A stretch of 64,000 nucleotides of DNA from NCBI GenBank assembly GCA_051656785.1, contig JBOFJK010000005.1, positions 1 to 64,000 of the forward strand. The letters run 5' to 3'. A program made the translations under genes and the position numbers. The DNA is from UBA710 sp051656785 (GTDB lineage: Bacteria; Bacillota_I; Bacilli_A; Mycoplasmatales; Metamycoplasmataceae). This document shows, one piece after another, positions 10,633 through 20,316 of this stretch (positions within the stretch are counted from its first letter, which is position 1; every line of letters starts with the position of its first letter). The notes beneath the pieces were generated by a model, which saw only the letters and a program-made list of their open reading frames with translations, had not been told where the DNA came from and searched no databases.

Positions 10633-11067
10633 TTGTTAGAAGAATTAAGGAAAAAACTTGACTTTGAACTATTAGATTGTAAATTTTCAAGAAGAGATAA
10701 CTTAAATTTTCTTGATATTGAAATAAATTATTCAACATTAGCAGAAATTGAAGAAAAAAGCAAAATTATCTCTAACATTTTGGATGAAATTGATACAAGT
10801 GACAAAGAATATTATTTAAATATTTATTCTCCAGGGGCAGAAAGAGTGATAGAATTTCAAGATCTAGAGAATCATATTAATAATCATATTAAAATAACTT
10901 TAAAAAACCATAAATTAAACAACACTATATTTGATGGAGAATTACTAAAAATTAGTGAAGAATCACTTAAACTTAAAGTGAATATAAAAGGTTGTATCAA
11001 AAAAATAGATTTTCAAATTTCAGATATAAAGAACATTAATAAATCTATAAAAGTTGTAAAAAAATAA
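10633..11067 (+). CDS. rimP: Ribosome maturation factor RimP
   Basis: A 144-residue protein required for late 30S assembly. The family core DYYLDVYSPG-like motif appears as EYYLNIYSPGAERVIE, followed by an SH3-like C-terminal part (FDGELLKISEESLKLKV). It starts with TTG, supported by GTGAGG 6 nt before it; no in-frame ATG lies nearby upstream. First gene of the rimP-nusA-ylxR-infB-rbfA operon, in the order found in most bacteria; nusA follows after 19 nt. Confidence 0.9.
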   Translation: MLEELRKKLDFELLDCKFSRRDNLNFLDIEINYSTLAEIEEKSKIISNILDEIDTSDKEYYLNIYSPGAERVIEFQDLENHINNHIKITLKNHKLNNTIFDGELLKISEESLKLKVNIKGCIKKIDFQISDIKNINKSIKVVKK

Positions 11068-11086
11068 AAAGGAATAAGACAAAAAA

Positions 11087-12613
11087 ATGAAGAATCAAAC
11101 TAACCCATTAGAACTAATTAAATTCATATCAAAATCTAAAGAAATGGACATTAATGACATTGTTAATTTCCTATTAAAATCAATTGAAAGAATTATTCAC
11201 TCTCAATTTGATCCAGATGCTAAATTAACTTTATCAATTAATGAAGAAGAAAATAGATTAGTTTTAATAAATAAATCTAAAATTGTTATACCAAATGTAG
11301 AGCATTATGAAAAAGAATCTAATTTAATTGATATTAGATTAGAAGAAGCTTTATTGATTGATCCTACAGTCAAAGCAGGTGATACAATTGCTTCAGAAAT
11401 TAAATTTGATGACTTTTCAAGAACTACATTTAGTAAAATTGAACAATCATTTAAACTTGAAATTTTAAACTTAGAGAAATCTAAAATATATAATAAATAT
11501 TTTCCACTTATTGGTCAACAAGTAGATGCAAAATTAGAAGATGAAAATGGTAAGACAGCCACATTTGTTTTAGAAGATGGCACTCATTGTTTAATGCCTA
11601 TGAAATTTAGAAATATGAATATTGATTTATCTAAATCTGATTATCATAAAGTATTTATTGAAGAAGTTTATGAAAATTCAAGAGATTATCAAGTCCTTGT
11701 TTCTAATTCATCATCAAGCAGAATAAGAGAAGTTTTAAAGGTTGAAATTCCTGAAATTGATAATGGGACAATTCAAATAGTTTCTATTAGTAGAGTTCCA
11801 GGTGTTAGAGCTAAAATTTCTTTTCGAAAAAATCCTGATTTTAATGGTGACATTGACATTGTTGGTTCAATTATTGGCCAAGGCGGGCAAAGAATTAATG
11901 CAGTTTCTGAAAAAATTGGTGGAGAAAAAATTGATGTTATTTTACATTCCGATGATTTCAATGAATATTTATCAAATGCTATGTCCCCTGCAAAAGTTGT
12001 TTCAATTAACTTAAAACCCAATGGCAAAGATTATTTAATTGTAGTTCCAAATAAACATAATACAATTGCAATTGGTAAACAAGGAATAAATGTTAAGTTG
12101 ACTGTTGAATTAACAAAAGTTAATATTGATATTATCTCTCTTTCAGATGCTAAGGATAGAAATATTGAAATTTTATGAAATGGAAATGTTGATCAACAAC
12201 AAGTTGAACAAATTGAAGCTCATGAAGGGCAAAGGTCATTCCAATTTGATAGAAGGAATAATAGTTCAAGACACAATAATAATAGTGGAAGATACAATTC
12301 ACCTCATTTAAACATGGATGAATTTGACAAAGAATTAGCAAGTTATAAAACAGAAATTAATGAATTTTCATCCGGAGAATTTACATTTTCTGAATTCAAA
12401 ACAAATTATTTTAATTATAAAAATGATGATAATAATAAAGATATGAATTTTGAAAATATTAAAAACTCTATTCAAGATTCAGAATCTAAAAAACCTTCTA
12501 AAAGAGAAATTAAAGATATTGAAAAATCATTCCAATTTGATTCAGATTTAGCAACAGATATTAATTTTGATGATTATGATTTCTCAGATTTTGATGAAGA
12601 GAATAATGAGTAG
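11087..12613 (+). CDS. nusA: Transcription termination/antitermination factor NusA, with long acidic tail
   Basis: A 508-residue RNA polymerase-binding factor that modulates pausing, termination and antitermination. Order of domains: N-terminal polymerase-binding domain (about 1-130), S1 (about 135-200, GQQVDAKLEDENGKTATFVL), KH1 (about 225-290, with IVGSIIGQGGQRI) and KH2 (about 300-360, with NTIAIGKQGINVKLT). The core ends near residue 363 at a TGA-Trp. The remaining 145 residues are low-complexity, rich in Asn, Asp, Ser and Phe, ending DYDFSDFDEENNE, and contain two SFQFD repeats (SFQFDRR and SFQFDSD). Such a tail is not part of the core family and is probably disordered. The 3' end overlaps ylxR by 8 nt. 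Confidence 0.95.
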
Positions 12614-12884
12614 AAAAGAAATTTTCAGAAAATGTATTGTTACAAATAAAATAATCAATATCAATAACATGATTAGAATAGTAAAAGATAAGAATAACAA
12701 TTTTTTTCTTGATAAAGATAAAAATATTCAAGGGCGTGGAGCATATATTACAAATGAATTTGAATTGATTATGCAAGCTTTGGATAAAAAGAGTTTGAAT
12801 AGAACATTTAAATCTAATATTCCAAATGATGTATATAACTGTTTAAAGCAAGAGGTAAAAGAAAATGAAGAAAACAAAAATTAA
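12606..12884 (+). CDS. ylxR: YlxR/RnpM family RNA-binding protein
   Basis: A 92-residue protein with the YlxR signature: RKCIVTN near the start (usual form RxCxxT/S) and GRGAYI in the middle. In Bacillus subtilis the homologue binds RNA and modulates RNase P. The ATG at 12606 is chosen because it starts directly ahead of the conserved SRKEIFRKC; an upstream in-frame ATG at 12567 lies deep inside nusA and adds no conserved sequence. It overlaps nusA by 8 nt and infB by 20 nt. The L7Ae-like gene (ylxQ) usually found between ylxR and infB is missing here. Confidence 0.85.
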   Translation: MSRKEIFRKCIVTNKIININNMIRIVKDKNNNFFLDKDKNIQGRGAYITNEFELIMQALDKKSLNRTFKSNIPNDVYNCLKQEVKENEENKN

Positions 12885-14712
12885 AAACAATAAGAATAAT
12901 GCCAGTAAAAGCAAAGATTTTGTTGACAGAAGAACAAATGATCTTCAAATTAAAACTCAATTAACTAATATTAAAACAGAATTAAAAGATGGAGTTTTTA
13001 TTTTTACTGGACCAATGACTGTTAATGAATTTTCTAATAATATTAAAATTAAATCTAATGAAATATTAATAAATCTTTTTAAAAAAGGTAAATTATATAA
13101 TCTAAATTCTACATTGACTGAAGAAGAAATCTCTGAAATATGTTTTGAATATGAATATGATTTTCAAAAAAAAGAAGAACGTAATGAGACCAATTTTATG
13201 GACCATTTTGAAGTTAATGATCCAAATAGTGAGCTTGAAAAAAGACCCCCTATAATCACTATAATGGGACATGTTGATCATGGTAAAACTACACTTATTG
13301 ACAAAATTAGAAATTCAAATATTGTCAATGGTGAAAGTGGTGGTATTACTCAGCATACTGGTGCTTATCAAATAAAACATAAAGATGAATTAATCACATT
13401 TTTAGACACTCCAGGTCATGAAGCTTTCACTTCAATGAGATCTAGAGGTGCTAGGGTTACTGATATTGTTATTTTAGTAGTTGCTGCAGATGATGGAGTA
13501 AAACCACAAACAATAGAAGCTATTGATCATGCTAAGTTTGCTGCCGTCCCCATAATTGTATTTGTTAACAAGATGGATAAACAAGGAGTTGATGTTGAAA
13601 AACTAAAAGGCGATCTTTCTAAGCTAGATATTTTATGTGAAGAATGAGGTGGTAATGTTCCATTCATTTACGGGTCAGGAATGACTGGTGAAGGTATTGA
13701 TAAACTTTTAGATTTCATTTTACTTCAAGCAGAATTATTAGAACTAAAAGCTAATAAAAATCGTTCAGCAATTGGAACTGTTATTGAATCACGTGTTGAT
13801 ATTGGGCAAGGAACAATTGCTACCTTAATTGTTGATAATGGAACTTTATTAAAAAGAGATTTTATTGTAGCTGGTTCCCAGTATGGAAGAGTCAAAAGTA
13901 TTACTTCAACAACTGGAGAAGAATTAGATAAAGCATTTCCTGGAATGCCAATAATTGTTACAGGATTAAATTATACCCCAAATGCTGGTGATAGATTTAT
14001 TGGTTTTGAGGATGAAAAATTTGCAAAAGAATTAGCTAATAGAAAAGCATTTGCCGATAAGAAAAGTGAACTTAACTTAAGGCAAACTCAAACAATTAAT
14101 CTAGATTTAAAAGTTTTAAACATTATTATTAAGTCTGATGTCCAAGGAACTGCTGAAGCATTAAAACATTCTCTTTTGTCTTTAAAAAATGATGAGGTAG
14201 TTATTAATGTTGTTAGAGCAGTAGTAGGTAATGTAAATAAAAGTGATGTTTTGCTAGCTCAAACATCTAATTCAATAATATATGCGTTCAATCTAAAAGT
14301 TGATGGCAATGTTAAAAAATTTGCTGATTCAGAAAAAGTTGTTATTAAAAGTGAATCAATAATATATAAAATAATTGAAGATGCAGAAGCAATTATAAAA
14401 TCAAAAGAAGAACCAAAATACAAAGAAGTTATTTCAGGTGAGGCATTAGTTCAAAAATTATTCTACTTCTCAAAGGTTGGAACAATTGCCGGATGTTTGG
14501 TAACTAATGGAGCAATAAAAGCGAACACAAAATTAAGAGTTTTAAGAGACAGCACAATTATTCATGATGGCAAAATTGAAACCTTACAAAATGGAAAGAA
14601 TAGCATCAAGAAAGCTGAAAAGGGAGCAGAATTTGGAACACACATCAGAAAATTTGATGACATTAAAGAAGGAGATATACTTCAGACTTATGATGAAGTT
14701 TTAATTTCTTAG
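12865..14712 (+). CDS. infB: Translation initiation factor IF-2
   Basis: A 615-residue GTPase that delivers fMet-tRNA to the 30S subunit. The short N-terminal region (about 1-125) is followed by the G domain with G1 GHVDHGKT (135-142), DTPGHE (G3) and NKMD (G4), then beta-barrel domain II, domain III and a C-terminal domain (EEPKYKEVISGEALVQKLF onward). Compared with Bacillus IF-2 (about 716) the N-terminal extension is reduced, as usual in mollicutes. One TGA (EEWGGNVPFIY) reads as Trp. GAGG precedes the start, which lies inside ylxR. Confidence 0.97.
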
Positions 14713-14716
14713 AATT

Positions 14717-15055
14717 ATGAATGAAATAAATAAAAGAAAAAAAGAATCTAACTACATGTTTTTGATTTCTCAAATTATTCAACAAGATGTTACAAATGTC
14801 AATATATCAAATACTACTGTTGTAGATGCTAAATTATCTAATGATGGATCAAATTTAAAAATTTATGTTGCTTTTGATAAATTAGAAAATAAATCTTTAG
14901 AAGCTCTTAACAAATCAAAAGGATTTATTAGAACAATGCTTGCACAATATGAATTGGGTAGAAGCGTTCCTAGGTTAAATTTTATGCTTGATACAGTCGG
15001 CAAAAATGCACTTAAAATTGACAAGATTTTAGAAGATATAAAAAGCAAAAAATAG
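14717..15055 (+). CDS. rbfA: Ribosome-binding factor A
   Basis: A 112-residue single-KH-fold protein that matures the 16S rRNA 5' end and the 30S subunit. The family pattern is visible: N-terminal helix, DVTNVNISNTTVVDAKLSND, IYVAF, and the C-terminal GRSVPRLNFMLDTV (usual form R..P.L.F..D). It starts 4 nt after infB and ends the operon; the convergent membrane-protein gene begins 5 nt beyond its stop, so no separate terminator fits between them. Confidence 0.92.
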   Translation: MNEINKRKKESNYMFLISQIIQQDVTNVNISNTTVVDAKLSNDGSNLKIYVAFDKLENKSLEALNKSKGFIRTMLAQYELGRSVPRLNFMLDTVGKNALKIDKILEDIKSKK

Positions 15056-15060
15056 ATTAC

Positions 15061-15882
15061 TTATCTCCTAGTTCTTATTTTATCTAAAACAATCTTAATA
15101 ATAATAGGAATAATTAAAACAATCAATATAGAGAAGAAAAATATTTTTCTATATGCTTTATTCATATCATAAACAATTTTTTGGATTTCTATTTGTGATA
15201 TAACTTCATTTCCAAAAAATGATTGAATATCTACAATTCTTTTTTTTCTAAAAATTGTAAATCATATATGAATACTCATAACTCCAATTAAACCAATTAC
15301 AATATATATTGCTAAATTGTTTGGCTGAGGACCTAACTGGCTAATTCATAATTTAAAATCAAATATTCATCAACTTACATCTTTTAATCATCAAAATATT
15401 AAAACTGCAATAGTTCCATAAAAAAGAATAGCAATGGTAATTCAGTTATGAGTTACTTGTTTTTTGTAAAGTTTAATATATATATTGGAAATAAAAGGTG
15501 GTGTTGTTTTTAGTCCTGAACCTAAATCATCTCGATAGACATTAATTGAATGTCTTAAACCACGATATTCAATAAAACTGTAAATTAACTTGCCTAATGA
15601 TGCAATCGCTATCACTGAAGTAGGGATATATCAAAATCAACCTCAATTTAAAATAGTTGAAATTAATGAAATAAGTATTGTTTGTGAAATGAATATTAAT
15701 GAAGCTAATATAAATACAAAAATAAATCTAGTATTTTCATGTCTAAAAACTTTATAAATTCCATTTGGAATTACACCTTTTGGATCTTGTTTAAAATTAG
15801 AATTAATTTTAATAGAATTAATTTTTGTAGGATTCTCAACAAATGTAATTGTTCCAGTATTATAAATCGGTTTAATCTCCAT
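15061..15882 (-). CDS. Unknown multi-pass membrane protein
   Basis: About 273 residues, read through roughly ten TGA-Trp codons, so it looks broken under the standard code. A soluble N-terminal part (about 1-50) precedes about five hydrophobic segments near residues 53-77, 81-101, 147-166, 187-211 and 248-266. The ATG at 15882 is preferred over a GTG nine bases upstream because GAAGG lies 8 nt before it. It is downstream of mnmG on the same strand. It may belong to one of the mollicute-only membrane families (the MSC_0882 type came to mind), but I cannot confirm this. Confidence 0.75.
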
Positions 15883-15937
15883 AAATATCACCTTCTAGTA
15901 TACTAATTTATATATTATATCAAAAACATTAAATGAT

Positions 15938-17764
15938 TTAATTGATTAGTTTTGTATTAATATGGAATAATAGCATTTCAATGTCTGCTGGATTAATGCC
16001 GGAGATTCGATAAGCTTGGCCTAATGTTTCTGGTTTTATCCTATTTAATTTTTGCTTTGCTTCTGTTGCCAAATTTTGAACTTTTTCATAATCAATATTT
16101 TTAGGTATTTTTAAAAATTCCAATCTAATAATTTTTTGTGCAGCAATATTTTGCTTTTTAATATAACCTTCCAATCTAATTTGAATGATTAGGGAATCCT
16201 TGTATATAAAATCATTAACAAAATCATTAATATCAATATCAGGTCTGGCTAAAATTTTATATATTGATTGTCCATGCATGATATTTCATTTTTTAGCCAA
16301 TGGATCACTTGAAGATAAATGAGTTTTTTTCAATTCCTCAATTTTATTACTTATTATTAAGTACTTTTCTTTTATTTCCTCAAATCTTTTTCAATTTATC
16401 ATATTTGTTTCTAGAGCATATTTAGCCAACCTTATATCAGCATTATCATTTCTTAATAGCAATCTATATTCAGCTCTTGAAGTTAACATCCTATATGGTT
16501 CACTAGTACCTTTTATTGTTAAATCATCAACCATAACACCAATATATGAGTCACTTCTTAAAAGGTTTAGTGGCTCAAGATTTTTTAATTTTTGAGCAGC
16601 ATTAATTCCAGCCACTAATCCTTGTGCTGCCGCTTCTTCATAACCACTTGTTCCATTTATCTGTCCTGCAAAAAATAAATTCTCTATAATTTTTGATTCT
16701 AAGGATTTTTTAATTTGTAGTGAATCTATAGCATCATATTCAATTGCATAACCCCATTTTGAAACCTTAGCATTTTTTAATCCCGGAATAGTTTTAATGA
16801 ATTGCTTTTGAACATCAATGGGCATTGATGTTGATAGTCCATTTATATAATAAATATCCCCTTTTGATGTTTCGGGTTCAAAGAATATTTGATGCCTCTC
16901 CTTATCTTTAAATCTAACCACCTTATCTTCTATCGAAGGACAATATCTTGGACCCACCCCATTAATCAATCCTGAATACATACTAGATTTATTTAAATTT
17001 TTTAAAATTATTTCATGTGTTTCTTTACTAGTGTAAGTTAAATAGCAATGTGTTTGTGTTTTCATTTTAACATTTGATCTTGATGAAAAGGTTAAATCTT
17101 CTTCTTCTAAAATTTCTTCTTCTACTTCATTTAAATCAATAGAATTTGCAAATACTCTTGCAGGTGTCCCAGTTTTTAATCTCATCAAATTAAAACCAAG
17201 TTTTTTTAAATTTTCAGAAAGTGATGAAGATGTTGAATCTCCATCAGGGCCAGAAATAGTAATATCATCTCCACGCAAAATTCTTGAATCCATATATGTT
17301 CCAGTAGTGATTATCACAATTTTTGTATCTATTTTTTCACCAGAATTTAAATTAACTCCAATTACCCTATTATCTTCAACAATTAGTGAGTTAACCATTC
17401 CTTCAATAAGAGTAATGTTTTTATTTTCTTTTATATGCTTGATAATTATTTCAGAATATTTATCTTTATCAATTTGTGCTCTTATTGCTCTAACGGCAGG
17501 TCCTTTTGATAAATTCAGCATTTTCACTTGAATCATTGCTAGGTCAGCAAAATAACCTTGCATTCCACCTAGTGAATCAATTTCTTTAGTAATAATACCT
17601 TTTGCAGGACCACCAATAGAAGGATTACAAGGCATTGAACCAAGTTTTTTTTCATTTAATGTTATAAGTGCTATTTTGAAATTTTGTTTAGTTAAAGCAA
17701 ATGCAGCTTCAATTCCTGCATGTCCTCCACCCACAACTATTGCATCAAAATATTTATTATTCAT
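15938..17764 (-). CDS. mnmG: tRNA uridine-34 5-carboxymethylaminomethyl synthesis enzyme MnmG (GidA)
   Basis: A 608-residue FAD enzyme that, with MnmE, modifies the wobble uridine of tRNAs reading NNA/NNG codons. The dinucleotide-binding start YFDAIVVGGGHAGIEAA is canonical, as are GSMPCNPSIGG and the second motif RYCPSIEDKVVRF. The C-terminal helical domain, which binds MnmE and tRNA, begins after a TGA-Trp stretch near 16280-16390 and ends at GINPADIEMLLFHI. Length fits the family (about 610-630). AAAGAGAA precedes the ATG. It lies between the pseudouridine synthase and a membrane protein, all on the minus strand. Confidence 0.97.
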
Positions 17765-17839
17765 ATTCTCTTTCTTAATATTTAATTTTTAGGTAATTAT
17801 ATTTATATAATAATAACCTTTTATTAATATTTGTTTTCA

Positions 17840-18535
17840 TTAAATTTCATTGTAATCATTAATATTAATTTCTTTTCATGCACCAATCTTAATCTTTAAA
17901 TCTTCTAATCTAAATTTACCTATTCTAGATCTATTTAATTCTAATACTTCATTGCCAACAAAATGAAACATTCTTTTTATTTGGTGGTACTTACCCTCAG
18001 TTAAAATAACATTACATGAATTGTCACTAGTTTTTAGGAATCTAATTGGTTTTAAAATCTTATTACCAAGAATAATATTTGATTGAATTTTTACAACCAT
18101 TTCATTAGTTAATTTATTCATTAAAAGAACATTATATTCTTTTTCAGTATTGGATTTAGGAGATTTTAATTTATGTGATCAATCTCCATCATTTGTCAAT
18201 AAAACTAATCCAGTTGTATCCTTATCTAATCTACCAACAATATGTAAATTTGTGTTTTCATATTTATTAATTAAATCGAAAACAGTTTTATTTAATTTAT
18301 CTTTATTTGCACAAACATAACCCTTAGGTTTATTTAGAACAATATATATAAAGTCTTTGTAGTCAATTATTTTATTATCAATTAACACCTTATTAATATG
18401 TGGATCTATTTTAAATGAATAATCATCAACAATTTTATAATCCACCTTAATTCTTTTTGCTTTTATCATTTTCTTGACTTGATTTCTTGAACCGAAATTT
18501 TGTGAAGAAATAAATTTTTCTAATCTTATTTTCAT
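17840..18535 (-). CDS. rsuA: RsuA/RluB-family pseudouridine synthase
   Basis: A 231-residue enzyme converting a specific rRNA uridine to pseudouridine. It has an N-terminal S4 RNA-binding domain (RLEKFISSQNFGSRNQVKKMI) and the catalytic motif GRLDKDTTGLVLLTNDGD with the active-site Asp in GRLD; KYHQIKRMF near the C-terminus is also typical. Two TGA-Trp codons fall in the second half. The compact length favours RsuA (16S) over RluB (23S), but the two cannot be separated with certainty. The ATG has no Shine-Dalgarno sequence; a -10 box lies 9 nt before it. Confidence 0.88.
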
Positions 18536-18544
18536 TTACTTTAA

Positions 18545-18550
18545 ATTATA
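18545..18550 (-). promoter_or_regulatory. -10 box predicting a leaderless rsuA mRNA
   Basis: TATAAT on the minus strand with 9 nt to the ATG and no ribosome-binding site between. Confidence 0.55.
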
Positions 18551-18617
18551 ACCATTAATAAGTTTCAAAATATATATTATCAAAAGATAAAAAAGATAAA
18601 TTAATGATTTTGTGTTA

Positions 18618-18623
18618 TATAAT
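18618..18623 (+). promoter_or_regulatory. -10 box for the first bgl gene
   Basis: TATAAT about 42 nt before the ATG. A small dyad (TATGATT at 18628-18634, AATCATA at 18645-18651) overlaps the expected transcription start and could be an operator, though short AT dyads are common here. Confidence 0.4.
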
Positions 18624-18664
18624 TATTTATGATTAAAATAAATAAATCATAGAAAGAGAAAACA

Positions 18665-20170
18665 ATGAAAAAATTCCCAAGAAACTTTATCTTTTCTACC
18701 TCTACTTGTTCATATCAAATTGAGGGAGGAAGACTTGAAGGAGGGAGAACCTACTCGAATTGAGACAAGTTCACAATAGAAAACCACTATATTCCACCAG
18801 TCGGATCCCCCGAAAGAGAAATAGCTTCTATTGAGAATGCAGCTGATTATTATCACAAATATAAATTAGATTCTGCAATTATGAAGGAGATGGGTGTAAA
18901 TGGATTTGCTTATAATTTAGATTGAGCAAGAATCTTTCCTGATAATTCAGGAGTTGTAAATGAAGAAGGATTAAAATTCTATGAAGATGCTTTTAAATCA
19001 CTTGTAGAAAATGGTGTTAAGCCCATTCCAATTTTATATCACTGAGATACTCCACTTTGATTAGAAGAAAAAGGTGGAACATCATCTAGAATATTTTTAG
19101 ATGCTTTTAAAGTTTTTTCAAAAGTTATGTTTCAAAGATTAGGTAAGTATACAGATATTTGATATGTTAGTGATGAAAATTCATCATATACAACGCAAGG
19201 TTATCTTGGAGATTATGTCCCACCTGGTAAAAAAAATGAAAAAGAATTCTGAAAAGCCAATTACTATCTTGCAATTTCTGGTGCTCTTTCAAAAATTGAA
19301 TTTGATAATGCTATAGAAAAAGGATATATTAAAAAAGGGGCATTATTAGGTATTGATCATGATTGAAATCCTGCAATTCCTTATGATAAAAATGATGAAG
19401 ATGACATAAAAGCATGTAAAATTTTTAATGAGCACAATCTTGATCTTTTCCTAGATCCAAATATGCTTGGAGAATTTCCGAATTGTTTTTGAGATGCAAT
19501 TAATAGATTTAAATTAGATGAAATGGTTAAAGAATCAGATTTAGAATTATTAAGAAATAATAAATTAGATTTAGTTGGTTGAAACTACTATCGTCCAGCT
19601 ATAATTGCTCATTCAAAAAGACTTAATGAGGGTATTGTGTGACATAAAAACCCTGATTTATTCATTACAGATAAAGCAATCATTGTTTATCCTATTGGGG
19701 AAAGATATACTGATTGAAACTGACTGATTAAACCAGAATATTTATCAATAGGTGCTCATGAATTATGGAATAGATACAAAAAACCATTGATGATTTTAGA
19801 AAATGGATTAGGTTATTTTGATAAAAAAATTGATGGAATAGTGGATGATAAATATAGAATAGATTACTTGAATGAACATTTAAGAGAAGTTCAAAAAGCA
19901 ATTGAAGAAGGTGTTAATTTTATTGGTTATTCAGCATGAACATATTGTGATATATTTTCACCATCAGGTGGATATAGAAAGAAATATGGTTTTGTAGGCG
20001 TTAATTTTGAAGATCCAAATTTTGGTCGTTTCCCAAAATCATCAATGTATTGATATAAAGATGTCATTAATAATTTAACTACATTTGAAGTTGATAAAAT
20101 AGATTATGAAAAATTTAGTATACAAGCCAAAACAAGTTCAAAAGATAGAAAAGATTTGTGAAATAAATAA
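18665..20170 (+). CDS. bgl: Glycoside hydrolase family 1, 6-phospho-beta-glucosidase (copy A)
   Basis: A 501-residue TIM-barrel enzyme expected to split PTS-imported phospho-beta-glucosides into glucose-6-phosphate and an aglycone or glucose. Landmarks: YQIEGG near residue 17, YHWDTP at 125-130, the nucleophile Glu379 in LENGLGY, and the phosphate-binding loop SPSGGYRKKYGF, which marks the 6-phospho subgroup. The usual acid/base motif TFNEP reads SDENS (Glu171), and the FRxSIxWSRIFP motif reads FAYNLDWARIFP, so this is a divergent branch. About 20 TGA-Trp codons make it invisible under the standard code. AGAAAGAG precedes the start. A near-identical tract is shared with copy B. Confidence 0.9.
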
Positions 20171-20234
20171 TTTTAAAAAAATCCTAATTTTGTTGTATTT
20201 GGAAAAGTAAAATGCCACTCTTTATTATGTTTTT

Positions 20235-20254
20235 TAAAAGTAACTTTTATTTTT
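20235..20254 (+). terminator. Weak hairpin after bgl copy A
   Basis: TAAAAG-TAA-CTTTTA followed by TTTTT. The 6-bp AT stem makes it a weak terminator at best. Confidence 0.35.
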
Positions 20255-20276
20255 GAAATCATATGTTAATTTAATT

Positions 20277-20282
20277 TATAAT
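20277..20282 (+). promoter_or_regulatory. -10 box for the second bgl gene
   Basis: TATAAT 34 nt before the ATG, suggesting that copy B is also transcribed on its own. Confidence 0.4.
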
Positions 20283-20316
20283 ATTATAAGTAATTAAAAA
20301 AAGTTAGAAGGCAAAA

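Noticed and set aside
18628..18651. TATGATT/AATCATA dyad before bgl copy A as an operator
   Set aside because: Seven-base AT arms with a 10-nt centre occur readily by chance in this composition, and copy B lacks it.
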